Of a DNA stretch of 13,504 nucleotides, positions 1 to 7,871 are shown one piece after another. The position numbers and the translations under genes were made by a program. The notes below the pieces were generated by a model. That model saw only the letters and a program-made list of their open reading frames with translations, was not told the DNA's origin and made no database searches. How positions within the stretch are numbered: position 1 is the first letter of the stretch; each line of letters starts with the position of its first letter. Location of the stretch: contig CAYYSU010000058.1 of assembly GCA_964474455.1 (NCBI GenBank), positions 1 through 13,504 of the forward strand, given 5' to 3'. The DNA comes from BM520 sp964474455. Lineage in GTDB: Bacteria > Bacteroidota > Bacteroidia > Bacteroidales > BM520.

Positions 1-261
1 GGCTGCATACAATGAAAGCATTTCCCCTGATTTCATATATATATATATCAACATATTCAAATTTTATTTTTTAATTACTAACCAAACAAATAATTTATTC
101 TTCAAATATACAACATTAATATTAATTATTGATATAATACTTAGTTTTTGTATAAAATAATATGCAATGCAAAATATATATCATCATATCTCACTATGCA
201 ATTTTGCCACTGTTGGTCGGCAGCCAAATATATAATCCTTTTCATTCCCCAAAAAACCAAT

Positions 262-269
262 TACATTTG
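262..269 (+). promoter_or_regulatory. Bacteroidota -7 box for CLC paralogue 1
   Basis: TACATTTG matches the Bacteroidota sigma-70 -7 consensus TAnnTTTG exactly. It ends 7 nt before the ATG at 277, so transcription would begin at or very near the start codon. No clear TTG -33 box sits at the right distance; the region around 237-245 is only T-rich. The support is the -7 match and the identical arrangement before the second paralogue. Confidence 0.5.
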
Positions 270-276
270 CATCGCA

Positions 277-2058
277 ATGTGTAAGCAATTCAAAAAGATC
301 CTTAAGAAACTTCTAATTTGGCGGTTACGCAATATCAGCGATCGTACATTTATGATCTTTTTGAGCATTGTTGTAGGCTTTGCCGCAGGTATTTCAGCTG
401 TTATCATCAAGAGAAGTGTGCATATTATTGCACACTTGCTTCGCCATAATCCTTTCGTAGAGAATCACCATGTTACTTATATTATCCTTCCGGCCATTGG
501 TATTTTACTGGTGATTTTATTCATGAAATTTATTCTTCGCAGACCCGTGCGTCCCGGTATCCCAAATGTTCTTTATAGCATCTCAAAAAATAATGCGCAT
601 ATAAGGCCACACAATATGTTTTCGTCGATCATCACCAGTGCCATCACTGTTGGCTTTGGAGGATCAGTAGGATTGGAGGGTCCTACAGCAGCTACCGGTG
701 CTGCGTATGGCTCCAACATTGGTAAACTTATGCATCTCAATTACAAACAAATCACATTGCTATTGGGATGTGCCTCTGCAGGCACAATGGCAGCCATCTT
801 CAAAGCCCCCATCGCAGCAATAGTTTTTGCCCTTGAAGTTATAATGCTCGACCTTACCATGTCAGCACTAATCCCTCTACTACTCGCCTCGTCCACAGCA
901 GTAGTTACCAGTTACCTGTTTTTGGGACAAAACGTGCTCTATCCCTTTGAAGTTAATATGGCATTTGATTTCTCACAGATACACTATTACATAATTCTAG
1001 GCATAGTAACAGGTCTCTTCTCTGTGTATTTTCAAAAAGTATATTTCTGGGTTAATAGCCTTTTTGAGAAGATAAAAAATGATTATGCCAAGTGGATCAT
1101 TGGAGCTCTGTCACTTGGTTTTTTAATTCTGTTGTTTCCGGCACTCTATGGAGAGGGTTATGAGATCACCAATGCCTGCCTTAAAGGGAAAGCATCCGGG
1201 CATTTTGATGACTCTATATTCCAGTCGCTTGCCTCCGATCCCCGACTGCTAATGATATTAATACTCGCTATTATCATGCTCAAAGTAATCGCTGCTTCCA
1301 TAACATTAGGTGCCGGAGGTGTTGGTGGTATCTTTGCCCCTACACTTTTTATGGGCGCCAATGTCGGGGTGCTTTTTACAATTGTACTATCTTTTTTGGG
1401 TAAAACAGTTTTCTTCCCGGAGAATATGTCTCTATTGGGTATGGCGGGGATGATAGCGGGTGTATTACATGCACCTTTAACAGGTATTTTCCTTATCGGA
1501 GATATTACAGGAGGGCATCAACTGTTCCTTCCTTTGATGATAACAGCAACCTTTAGTTATGCTACTGTTAAAATTTTTATTTCCAACTCGGTATATACTG
1601 TTCAGCTTGCTAAACGCAAAGAACTTATCACCCACCATAAGGATAAGGCTGTGCTAACGATGATGGCCACACATAAGCTAGTGGAAAAAAACTTTGTTTC
1701 TGTACATCCAGACGATTCGTTGGGTCAACTTTGCGATGCTATTTCCAAAAGTACACGAAATATATATCCCGTTATTGATGAAGACGAGATGTTTCACGGA
1801 ATAGTATTCCTGGATGATGTAAGGAAGGTGATGTTCAAACCGGAACTTTATGGTACCCATAAAGTAAAAGACTACATGTTTATGCCCAAACCTGTCATCG
1901 ATATTAATGAGCCTATGGAGGATGTGGCCAATAAATTCAGGTTATCTGAAAACTACAATCTTCCTGTAGTCAGAGATGGGAAATACGTTGGGTTTATATC
2001 CCGTGCGAAATTATTCTCAACATATCGCCGCATGATGCGATTACAATCTGATTACTAA
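277..2058 (+). CDS. CLC-family anion channel/exchanger with C-terminal CBS pair (paralogue 1)
   Basis: Inner-membrane CLC protein of 593 aa that moves inorganic anions, possibly coupled to protons. The CLC core (about residues 20-460) shows the anion-binding loops: RPGIP at 92-96, GLEGP at 132-136 with gating glutamate E134, GGIFAP at 350-355, and Y440 where E. coli ClC has Y445. Two CBS domains (about 470-590) would form the cytosolic nucleotide-sensing part. The position of the inner proton glutamate (E. coli E203) is V188, as in many CLC channels. The residue equivalent to E. coli S107 is P93. I chose the ATG at 277 rather than the in-frame TTG at 148: the extra 43 residues are Cys-rich and not CLC-like, and a TACATTTG promoter box lies just before 277. 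A close paralogue follows after 84 nt. The family assignment is sure; the transported ion and the channel or exchanger mode are inferred. Confidence 0.93.
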   Translation: MCKQFKKILKKLLIWRLRNISDRTFMIFLSIVVGFAAGISAVIIKRSVHIIAHLLRHNPFVENHHVTYIILPAIGILLVILFMKFILRRPVRPGIPNVLYSISKNNAHIRPHNMFSSIITSAITVGFGGSVGLEGPTAATGAAYGSNIGKLMHLNYKQITLLLGCASAGTMAAIFKAPIAAIVFALEVIMLDLTMSALIPLLLASSTAVVTSYLFLGQNVLYPFEVNMAFDFSQIHYYIILGIVTGLFSVYFQKVYFWVNSLFEKIKNDYAKWIIGALSLGFLILLFPALYGEGYEITNACLKGKASGHFDDSIFQSLASDPRLLMILILAIIMLKVIAASITLGAGGVGGIFAPTLFMGANVGVLFTIVLSFLGKTVFFPENMSLLGMAGMIAGVLHAPLTGIFLIGDITGGHQLFLPLMITATFSYATVKIFISNSVYTVQLAKRKELITHHKDKAVLTMMATHKLVEKNFVSVHPDDSLGQLCDAISKSTRNIYPVIDEDEMFHGIVFLDDVRKVMFKPELYGTHKVKDYMFMPKPVIDINEPMEDVANKFRLSENYNLPVVRDGKYVGFISRAKLFSTYRRMMRLQSDY

Positions 2059-2103
2059 TATTTTACACATATCTTGTTCATTTTAAGTTTTTCTTTGCAA
2101 AAT

Positions 2104-2135
2104 CTTGAAATTCATCACTATGTTATATACATTTG
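2104..2135 (+). promoter_or_regulatory. Promoter of CLC paralogue 2, probably giving a leaderless mRNA
   Basis: CTTG (2104-2107) and TACATTTG (2128-2135) are separated by 20 nt, fitting the Bacteroidota -33/-7 promoter pattern (TTTG, about 19-21 nt, TAnnTTTG). The -7 box ends 7 nt before the ATG at 2143, so the transcript should start within a few bases of that codon. This makes the upstream in-frame TTG at 2074 an unlikely start. It also suggests that the second CLC gene can be transcribed separately from the first. Confidence 0.6.
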
Positions 2136-2142
2136 CCGCCCC

Positions 2143-3918
2143 ATGAACGCAAATTCACTTTCAGGAAAAATTATTGTTTGGGTCAACAAACACATCAATC
2201 AGCGGCAGTTTATGTTACTGCTGGCTTTTGTAGTAGGATTGATCAGCGGTTTTGCTGCCATAGTGCTGAAAAACACTTTGCATTACATGTCGGAACTACT
2301 TACCGGTGGCTTCAATCATGAAACCGGGAGCTGGGTGTATATTTTGTATCCTGTAACGGGAATTCTGCTAACAGTGTTATTTATAAGATTATTTATTCGT
2401 GATGACCTAAGCCATGGTGTTAGTAAAATCCTACATGCCATTTCCAGAAAGAACAGCATCATTAAGAAACATAACACATGGAGCAGTGTGGTAGCCAGTA
2501 TTCTCACAATAAGCTTTGGCGGTTCTGTGGGTGCTGAGGCTCCGGTGGTGCTGACAGGCTCGGCCATAGGATCTAATCTGGGACGTTATTTCCATCTAAA
2601 TTATAAAAAAATAACTCTTCTGGCAGGATGTGGAGCTGCGGGAGCCATTGCAGGTATCTTTAAAGCCCCGCTTGCAGGATTGGTATTTGTACTGGAAATC
2701 CTTATGATTGACCTTACCATGGCATCGCTCATACCCCTTTTAATATCGGCTGTTACAGCTACATCATTAGCATATTTTTTCATGGGTAACGAAGTACTCT
2801 TTTCACCTGCTGTTACAGAGGCCTTTAAAACACCACATATCCCGCATTATGTTATCCTTGGCATCATCTGCGGCCTTATTTCACTCTATGTTACACGAAT
2901 GAGCAGCACAACAGAGCATCTGGTGCAAAGAATAAAAAACCCCTGGTGGAGAGCATTAATTGGAGGATTATCACTGGGATTGCTGATATTTATTTTTCCA
3001 CCACTCTTTGGGGAAGGATACTCCACTCTGGCGGCCATTTTCGAGGGTAACACCATAGAGTTGGTAGATAACAGTTTCTTTTTTGGGCTGCAGAATAACT
3101 ACTGGTTGTTATTGGTCATTACCTTCTGTATCATGATGCTAAAAGTAGTAGCCATGGCACTCACTAACGGTAGTGGTGGTATCGGTGGTGTTTTCGCACC
3201 ATCGCTATTCATTGGGGGATTAGCCGGTTTTATTGCAGCACGAGTAAATAACGAGCTGCTTTTTATTCCCGTTTCAGAATGCAACTTTACTTTAGTAGGA
3301 ATGGCAGGAATACTCTCCGGCGTATTGCATGCCCCCATGACGGCCATTTTTCTTATTGCAGAAATTACCGGTGGATATGCTCTTTTTATGCCTCTGATTA
3401 TCACTTCAACAATATCATATCTCACCATTAAAATATTTGAAAAACACAGTATCTATCACCGTCAACTGGCTGAACGAGGAGAGCTCATTACTCATCATAA
3501 AGACAAAGCTGTTCTTACCATGATGAGTATAAAACCTCTTATCGAGAAAAACTTTTCAACAGTTTGTGAAAATGATTCCTTACGTCAATTTGTGAAAACT
3601 GTTTCGAAATCTGAACGAAATGTCTTTCCGGTAACCAATACGGATAACGACTTCCTTGGTATAGTTTTTATTAACGATGTGCGGCATATTATATTCAATC
3701 ATGAGATGTATGACACCACCTTTGTCCGCGACCTGATGTTTGAGGCGGATGTTCATGTTGAGATCGACGAATCCATGGAGTCGGTAGCGGGGAAATTCAG
3801 CAAATCAAGACATTATAACATCCCGGTACTTGACAACGGAAAGTATGTGGGGTTTGTCAGCCGAGCACAAGTCTTTTCCACCTACCGCGAGCGTCTGAGG
3901 GAAGTATCCGACGACTAA
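2143..3918 (+). CDS. CLC-family anion channel/exchanger with C-terminal CBS pair (paralogue 2)
   Basis: A 591-aa inner-membrane CLC protein, a clear paralogue of the gene before it with the same domain order. The first anion loop reads HGVS (H91-S94) instead of GIP. The second loop is GAEAP (130-134) with gating glutamate E132, the third is GGVFAP (348-353), and the pore tyrosine is Y438. The inner proton-glutamate position is I186. CBS domains occupy about 465-585, ending in a VGFVSRAQVFSTYR segment nearly identical to that of paralogue 1. The ATG at 2143 was chosen because a promoter lies immediately upstream and the extension from TTG 2074 would overlap it. The 84-nt gap after paralogue 1 carries this promoter. 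The two pores differ at the selectivity position, so they may carry different anions; that is inference. Confidence 0.93.
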   Translation: MNANSLSGKIIVWVNKHINQRQFMLLLAFVVGLISGFAAIVLKNTLHYMSELLTGGFNHETGSWVYILYPVTGILLTVLFIRLFIRDDLSHGVSKILHAISRKNSIIKKHNTWSSVVASILTISFGGSVGAEAPVVLTGSAIGSNLGRYFHLNYKKITLLAGCGAAGAIAGIFKAPLAGLVFVLEILMIDLTMASLIPLLISAVTATSLAYFFMGNEVLFSPAVTEAFKTPHIPHYVILGIICGLISLYVTRMSSTTEHLVQRIKNPWWRALIGGLSLGLLIFIFPPLFGEGYSTLAAIFEGNTIELVDNSFFFGLQNNYWLLLVITFCIMMLKVVAMALTNGSGGIGGVFAPSLFIGGLAGFIAARVNNELLFIPVSECNFTLVGMAGILSGVLHAPMTAIFLIAEITGGYALFMPLIITSTISYLTIKIFEKHSIYHRQLAERGELITHHKDKAVLTMMSIKPLIEKNFSTVCENDSLRQFVKTVSKSERNVFPVTNTDNDFLGIVFINDVRHIIFNHEMYDTTFVRDLMFEADVHVEIDESMESVAGKFSKSRHYNIPVLDNGKYVGFVSRAQVFSTYRERLREVSDD

Positions 3919-4015
3919 AAAGCATGAAAGTTAAAACCACAATCACCAAAAAGTAGGTAGCCGAGGGAAGCGGAATATTAACCAACTTTCGTATTCTATC
4001 TTTATCAAAATCATT

Positions 4016-4023
4016 TACCTTTG
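4016..4023 (+). promoter_or_regulatory. Putative -7 box for the kelch/DUF1207-like/M64 operon
   Basis: TACCTTTG matches TAnnTTTG and lies 80 nt before the lipoprotein ATG at 4104, in the 185-nt gap after the CLC genes. No convincing TTG -33 element is found 17-23 nt upstream (the best is TTTCG near 3987-3991), so this is half a promoter match. Transcription from here would give a leader of about 70-75 nt. Confidence 0.4.
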
Positions 4024-4066
4024 CGCACAATAATTTTTATCCTTATGAAAATAGATATATAACAGA

Positions 4067-4086
4067 TTTAAAAACCTGGCAGGTCT
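4067..4086 (+). repeat. Short palindromic element in the leader of the kelch gene
   Basis: The core ACCTG-G-CAGGT (4074-4084) is a perfect 5+5 palindrome, preceded by TTTAAAA and followed by TCT. A second perfect palindrome, TATAA-A-TTATA (4086-4096), abuts it. Together they end 7 nt before the ATG at 4104. The AAAACCTGGCAGGTCT pattern resembles dispersed palindromic repeats I recall from Bacteroidota genomes. Only one copy is visible here, so calling it a repeat is an inference. Confidence 0.3.
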
Positions 4087-4103
4087 ATAAATTATAAATC
4101 TCT

Positions 4104-5264
4104 ATGAAAAAAATAAATCTACTGCTAGCCGGAATATTGATTATTACCTTTTCAGGCTGTGAATACGAATCCTACAAAGAATACCGAACGCCTCCTTATG
4201 ATGGGGATTTCACCTGGACAGAGGTGACAGACGAGGCGGAGTGGGAAAATCGATGGGATCATGCAGCAATAGCATTCGATGGTAAACTTTGGATCTTTGG
4301 AGGGTATAATCCAGGTGGATTATCAGGCGACTCATACCTCTCCGATGTGTGGAGCTCTCACGATGGTATAGAATGGACTTTGCACAATGAAAAAGCTCCC
4401 TGGCATGGCAGACGCGGTCACAGCGCAGTGGTATTTGTAGATGATAGAGGCCCGGGAATATACATCATCGGTGGATTTGAAGTAGAAGAAAAATCCGGGC
4501 ATCGACAATATACCAACGATGTATGGAGATCGTATGACGGATATACCTGGACACAAATAAAGCCTCGCACTTATAACAGCATCGTTGACTCATTGCAGTC
4601 ATGGTTCCCACGCTTTAACCATGCTTGCATTGTGACTAAACACAATGGTACTGACTATATCTATCTCACCGGCGGATTCACACAGCTGGAAAATCATAAC
4701 GTGAAATATGCCTCCGTATATTTCAACGATGTATGGCGTTCCAATAATGGCATTGAATGGGAAAAACTAGATAACAACGATTATGGCATTCGTTCCGATC
4801 ATGCTATGACAGTAGATACTCAAACAGGACAAATGTTTATACAGGGTGGTATGCATGGCGTAATCTTCGAAGGCGAAAATAATGGTAGTCAGCCCATCAA
4901 AAATTGGCATGACCTCTGGTCTTCCTACGATGGAATACAGTGGACAGCAGAGAATGATCTCACAAACTTTGACCAGGGATACCTTGGAAGAGCCGGTCAC
5001 GGAATATTCTTTTACAACGGAATTCTTTATGCCATGCCGGGAAGATCCAACTCCAACGAACACTTCCACTTCACCCGTGATCATGATCACGCTTTCTGGA
5101 AAAGAAATGATATTGAAAAGTGGAGCATCGACTCATACGGATCCGATTTCGATGCACGATACGGATATGCAACAGTTAATCATGACAACAAAATCTGGGT
5201 GATTGGCGGCATGACCAATGGCAATGGACAACAAAATGATGTATGGAACGGTGAAATAAAATAA
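4104..5264 (+). CDS. Kelch-repeat beta-propeller lipoprotein
   Basis: A 386-aa protein with a lipoprotein signal peptide: a hydrophobic stretch at residues 5-16, then the lipobox FSGC with lipidated Cys at 19. The mature part is a kelch-type beta-propeller. The unit VW-x-S-x-DG-x-x-W recurs at about 82-91, 140-149, 210-219 and 271-280, with a degenerate copy at 331-340. The paired glycines that end kelch strands fall at 66-67, 123-124, 190-191, 248-249 and 368-369. This implies about five or six blades. Kelch propellers usually bind proteins or glycans; no catalytic residue set was recognised. It heads an operon of exported proteins, with the next ATG only 6 nt after its stop, and probably sits on the outer membrane or periplasmic face. 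The fold is well supported; the ligand is unknown. Confidence 0.85.
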   Translation: MKKINLLLAGILIITFSGCEYESYKEYRTPPYDGDFTWTEVTDEAEWENRWDHAAIAFDGKLWIFGGYNPGGLSGDSYLSDVWSSHDGIEWTLHNEKAPWHGRRGHSAVVFVDDRGPGIYIIGGFEVEEKSGHRQYTNDVWRSYDGYTWTQIKPRTYNSIVDSLQSWFPRFNHACIVTKHNGTDYIYLTGGFTQLENHNVKYASVYFNDVWRSNNGIEWEKLDNNDYGIRSDHAMTVDTQTGQMFIQGGMHGVIFEGENNGSQPIKNWHDLWSSYDGIQWTAENDLTNFDQGYLGRAGHGIFFYNGILYAMPGRSNSNEHFHFTRDHDHAFWKRNDIEKWSIDSYGSDFDARYGYATVNHDNKIWVIGGMTNGNGQQNDVWNGEIK

Positions 5265-5270
5265 ACAATT

Positions 5271-6239
5271 ATGAAAAATAATATACTCCTTCTGATATTT
5301 TTCCTGACGACAATCTCCCTTTCAGCGCAGGAAGAAAACCACAACTTTTCAATACCGGTGAAAAACTGGGATCTGCAAATCTGCGGGCTGAACACATTCT
5401 TTCCTACTTACCTGGCAGATCCACTGGGGGTGCGCTTTGAGGTATCTGCACAAAACACCCTATACAGCGATCTGGAATTCGACGATCGTATTAACAGTGA
5501 TGGCCCATACACCGATAAACTGGTTATTTATCCCGGAGTGAGAATATCTCTCCTTAAATTCAGCCCAAAAAACAAACCCAATCTGGGTGTGGAAGTTGAG
5601 CTGGGACTCGTAACCCCGGCATTTATGCGTGGTGGCAACAACGACCTTATCGGTTATGATGGAATTTACTATTTCTCTATCGCAGGAAACCCGACAGAGT
5701 GGTTGAGTTTAAGATTTGCAAAACACCATATCTGTACTCATATAGGTGATGAATACAACTCCGGCGGCGTTAACACACCCATCGACTACGACCCCAACAC
5801 CACACTCTTCCCGGTACGTGATGACTTTATTTTATCGGCAGCAATACGGCCACTTTGGTTTACAAAAAAACCAGAACTCGATATACTTATGCTTTACGGA
5901 GATATTGGATTCTATATGCCCGGAAGCGATTTTATGGGTGGCAGGCAAAATAAACCGCACGCAGATGCCTGGTTTAACTTCCAGGGTGGAGCAGAATTGG
6001 AATACTACTTCCCATGGAAATATGTTGGCGGTGTCTTCAGCGCAATAAACATAAGCGCTTACCAGCTAAATGCATACTACCCTAACCTCTCAGTTACCGC
6101 AGGATATATCTTCCCACAGGAAAAAGGAAAAAGAAGATTAAGAATAGGCGCAAACTATTATAACGGACGATCACTAATAAATCAATTCTATAACAGAAAA
6201 GAAAAATTTATTGCATTCATCGTAGCGCTGGATGTATGA
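5271..6239 (+). CDS. Predicted outer-membrane beta-barrel protein, DUF1207-like
   Basis: A 322-aa protein with a Sec signal peptide (hydrophobic residues 5-16, probable cleavage near SLSAQ at 16-20). The rest is rich in alternating polar/aromatic strands and ends with a short hydrophobic beta-strand (FIAFIVALDV), typical of an outer-membrane barrel. Motifs that I associate with DUF1207 are FPTYLADPLGVRFEV (about 44-58), RFAKHHICTHIGDEY (148-162) and ANYYNGRSLINQFYNRKEKF (294-313). The family name is from memory and is less certain than the barrel prediction. No biochemical role is known for DUF1207. It lies 6 nt after the lipoprotein gene and 34 nt before the M64 peptidase gene, so the three products probably reach the envelope together; the lipoprotein could be a partner. 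Confidence 0.68.
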   Translation: MKNNILLLIFFLTTISLSAQEENHNFSIPVKNWDLQICGLNTFFPTYLADPLGVRFEVSAQNTLYSDLEFDDRINSDGPYTDKLVIYPGVRISLLKFSPKNKPNLGVEVELGLVTPAFMRGGNNDLIGYDGIYYFSIAGNPTEWLSLRFAKHHICTHIGDEYNSGGVNTPIDYDPNTTLFPVRDDFILSAAIRPLWFTKKPELDILMLYGDIGFYMPGSDFMGGRQNKPHADAWFNFQGGAELEYYFPWKYVGGVFSAINISAYQLNAYYPNLSVTAGYIFPQEKGKRRLRIGANYYNGRSLINQFYNRKEKFIAFIVALDV

Positions 6240-6273
6240 TGTCCTTTTATATATATTAAAAAATACTAATACG

Positions 6274-7545
6274 ATGAAACAGATACTTCTTTTAATAGCT
6301 CTTACAATAAGCTCCGCATCATTTGCACAGTTTGATACTCAATTTCATAATAAAACACTGCGCATGGATTATGTGCACGCCGGCAATGACTCTTCCCATG
6401 AGTGCTACTTTGAAGGTTTTCGTATTGAGCCGAATTGGGGAGGAACACAATCAAAACTCATCGATAACATGGAGTATGGAAACTATTTCTTCAAAGTTGT
6501 GGATAAAAAAACAAAAGAAGTAATATACTCCCGCGGATATAGCTCTCTCTTCGCAGAATGGCAAACCACGGCAGAGGCTAAAGAGATAAATCGCAGCTTT
6601 TACGAATCGGTTGTAATGCCTTTGCCAAAAAATGATGCCGAAATAATACTTTTTGCCAGAACAAGAAAAGGCAATTGGCAGGAGATGTTTCGCAAAACAT
6701 ATGACCCCGATGATTACTTTGTAACAACAGAGCTTAGAATGCCCTATCCGTCCTTCAACGTTCACACAGGGAATGAAAATCCTGCAAAAGCCGTTGATAT
6801 TGTTATCCTCCCTGACGGATATACTTCTCAGCAAATGGGGAAATTTATTGACGATTGTGAGCGTTTTGCCAATGCACTTTTTGCCTTTGAGCCATATAAA
6901 TCAAGAAAGCAGGACTTCAATATCCACGCCGTACTTGCTCCATCACAGGAATCTGGATCAGATATTCCGGCTGACAATATCTATGTCAATACTATTATGG
7001 GATCTTCGTTTTATACTTTCGACTCAGAGCGCTACAATATGATTACCGATCATTATGCCATCAGAGATCTGGCAGCAAATGCTCCCTACGATCAGATATA
7101 TGTGCTGGTAAACACAAAAAAATATGGCGGAGGAGCAATTTTTAATTTCTACTCGGTTAGTGTTACCGGCAGTATAGCATCGGATAAAATTATTGTTCAT
7201 GAATTTGGTCATGCCTTCGCCGGCCTTGGAGATGAATATTATGACTCATCCACCAGCTACAACGATTTCTACCCTATGGACGTAGAGATGTGGGAGCCAA
7301 ACATCACAAATCTTGTAAATTTTGAGAAAAAATGGAAGCATCTGATGGACACTAATACGCCTGTTCCCACGCCCCCAACAGAAGAGTATAAAAACACGCT
7401 CGGAGTATTCGAAGGCGGAGGATACTCTGCCAAAGGAATATATCGTCCCATGCAGGATTGTCTAATGAATACCTTCAAAGGAAATATCTTTTGCCCCGCA
7501 TGTTACGAAGCTATTAATAATATGATTGACTTCTATACAAAATAG
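6274..7545 (+). CDS. Secreted zinc metallopeptidase, M64 (IgA-peptidase) family
   Basis: A 423-aa exported protein with signal peptide MKQILLLIALTISSASFA, an N-terminal beta-rich M64_N-type domain (about 20-135) and a C-terminal peptidase domain. The peptidase opens with IVILPDGYT (176-184) and carries the zinc site HEFGHAFAGLGDEY (309-322): H309 and H313 are ligands, E310 is the catalytic base, and the HExxHxxGxxD pattern ends at D320. C396, C407 and C410 near the C-terminus fit the conserved cysteine segment of the family. I chose the ATG at 6274 because it gives a clean signal peptide; the in-frame ATG at 6232 adds 14 residues and overlaps the preceding gene. M64 is named after a clostridial IgA protease, but Bacteroidota members are not shown to cleave IgA. 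It is the last gene of the envelope operon. Confidence 0.9.
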   Translation: MKQILLLIALTISSASFAQFDTQFHNKTLRMDYVHAGNDSSHECYFEGFRIEPNWGGTQSKLIDNMEYGNYFFKVVDKKTKEVIYSRGYSSLFAEWQTTAEAKEINRSFYESVVMPLPKNDAEIILFARTRKGNWQEMFRKTYDPDDYFVTTELRMPYPSFNVHTGNENPAKAVDIVILPDGYTSQQMGKFIDDCERFANALFAFEPYKSRKQDFNIHAVLAPSQESGSDIPADNIYVNTIMGSSFYTFDSERYNMITDHYAIRDLAANAPYDQIYVLVNTKKYGGGAIFNFYSVSVTGSIASDKIIVHEFGHAFAGLGDEYYDSSTSYNDFYPMDVEMWEPNITNLVNFEKKWKHLMDTNTPVPTPPTEEYKNTLGVFEGGGYSAKGIYRPMQDCLMNTFKGNIFCPACYEAINNMIDFYTK

Positions 7546-7570
7546 ACATCAATAAGGAACACAATATAGC

Positions 7571-7595
7571 TTTTTTCAAAAAACATTTTTGAAGC
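7571..7595 (+). terminator. AT-rich hairpin after the M64 gene, possible terminator
   Basis: TTCAAAAA-ACA-TTTTTGAA (7575-7593) is a perfect 8-bp stem with a 3-nt loop, about 30 nt past the M64 stop codon. An outer GCTT/AAGC pairing is possible across a bulge. The stem has only one G-C pair and no downstream T-run, so intrinsic termination is plausible but weak. Confidence 0.33.
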
Positions 7596-7832
7596 CCGAA
7601 CAGCGATAAATCTAAGGCACTACAAATATTTAACACCCAAAACAGTCCATTGTAGAAATGTGATTAATCGCGTTTATTTATATATTTATTGTCTCAACAC
7701 ATCTTAATAAAAAAACTCTTCCTGGAGTTCTTTATTATGAAAATTATTGATAATAACCGAAAAAAAACCGGAACTTTATAAATTTTAATTCTTCATTTCC
7801 GACTTTGATATGATTTACCCAAAAACAGCTTT

Positions 7833-7846
7833 CGTAAACGTTTGCG
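7833..7846. promoter_or_regulatory. Operator-like palindrome (LacI/PurR type) over the ptb -33 box
   Basis: A 14-nt near-perfect palindrome, CGTAAACGTTTGCG, with 6 of 7 pairs matched and a perfect AAACGTTT centre (7836-7843). The CpG-centred AAACGTTT core resembles operators of LacI/GalR-family repressors, such as the E. coli PurR box. Its right half is the TTTG -33 element of the promoter for the ptb-buk operon, where a bound protein would block transcription. No regulator gene is in the window. Confidence 0.4.
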
Positions 7847-7871
7847 GTTTAAATGGTTCTTACTAACTTTA
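7841..7871 (+). promoter_or_regulatory. Promoter of the ptb-ptb-buk-nuclease operon
   Basis: TTTG (7841-7844), a 19-nt spacer and TAACTTTA (7864-7871, one mismatch to TAnnTTTG) fit the Bacteroidota housekeeping promoter pattern well. Expected transcription start is about 7878, giving a leader of about 40 nt before the ATG at 7920. The leader is AT-rich with no Shine-Dalgarno sequence. Confidence 0.62.

Noticed and set aside
148..276. N-terminal extension of CLC paralogue 1 from an in-frame TTG (43 extra residues).
   Set aside because: The residues are Cys-rich and unlike CLC N-termini, and the TACATTTG promoter box lies inside this stretch.
2074..2142. N-terminal extension of CLC paralogue 2 from an in-frame TTG.
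   Set aside because: The -33 and -7 promoter boxes overlap it, and the ATG at 2143 mirrors the first paralogue.
3926..3990. GAAAGTT and AACTTTC inverted pair after CLC paralogue 2.
   Set aside because: A 7-bp stem with a 51-nt loop and no T-run; expected by chance in AT-rich DNA.
4045..4062. Five-codon reading frame in the leader of the kelch gene, a possible leader peptide.
   Set aside because: Too short, with no regulatory codons or attenuator-like alternative hairpins around it.
6232..6273. Longer M64 peptidase start overlapping the DUF1207-like gene.
   Set aside because: It puts a polar/aromatic stretch before an otherwise ideal signal peptide beginning at 6274.
7810..7866. 18-codon reading frame upstream of ptb.
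   Set aside because: It covers the promoter and operator-like palindrome, so it would not be transcribed from that promoter.
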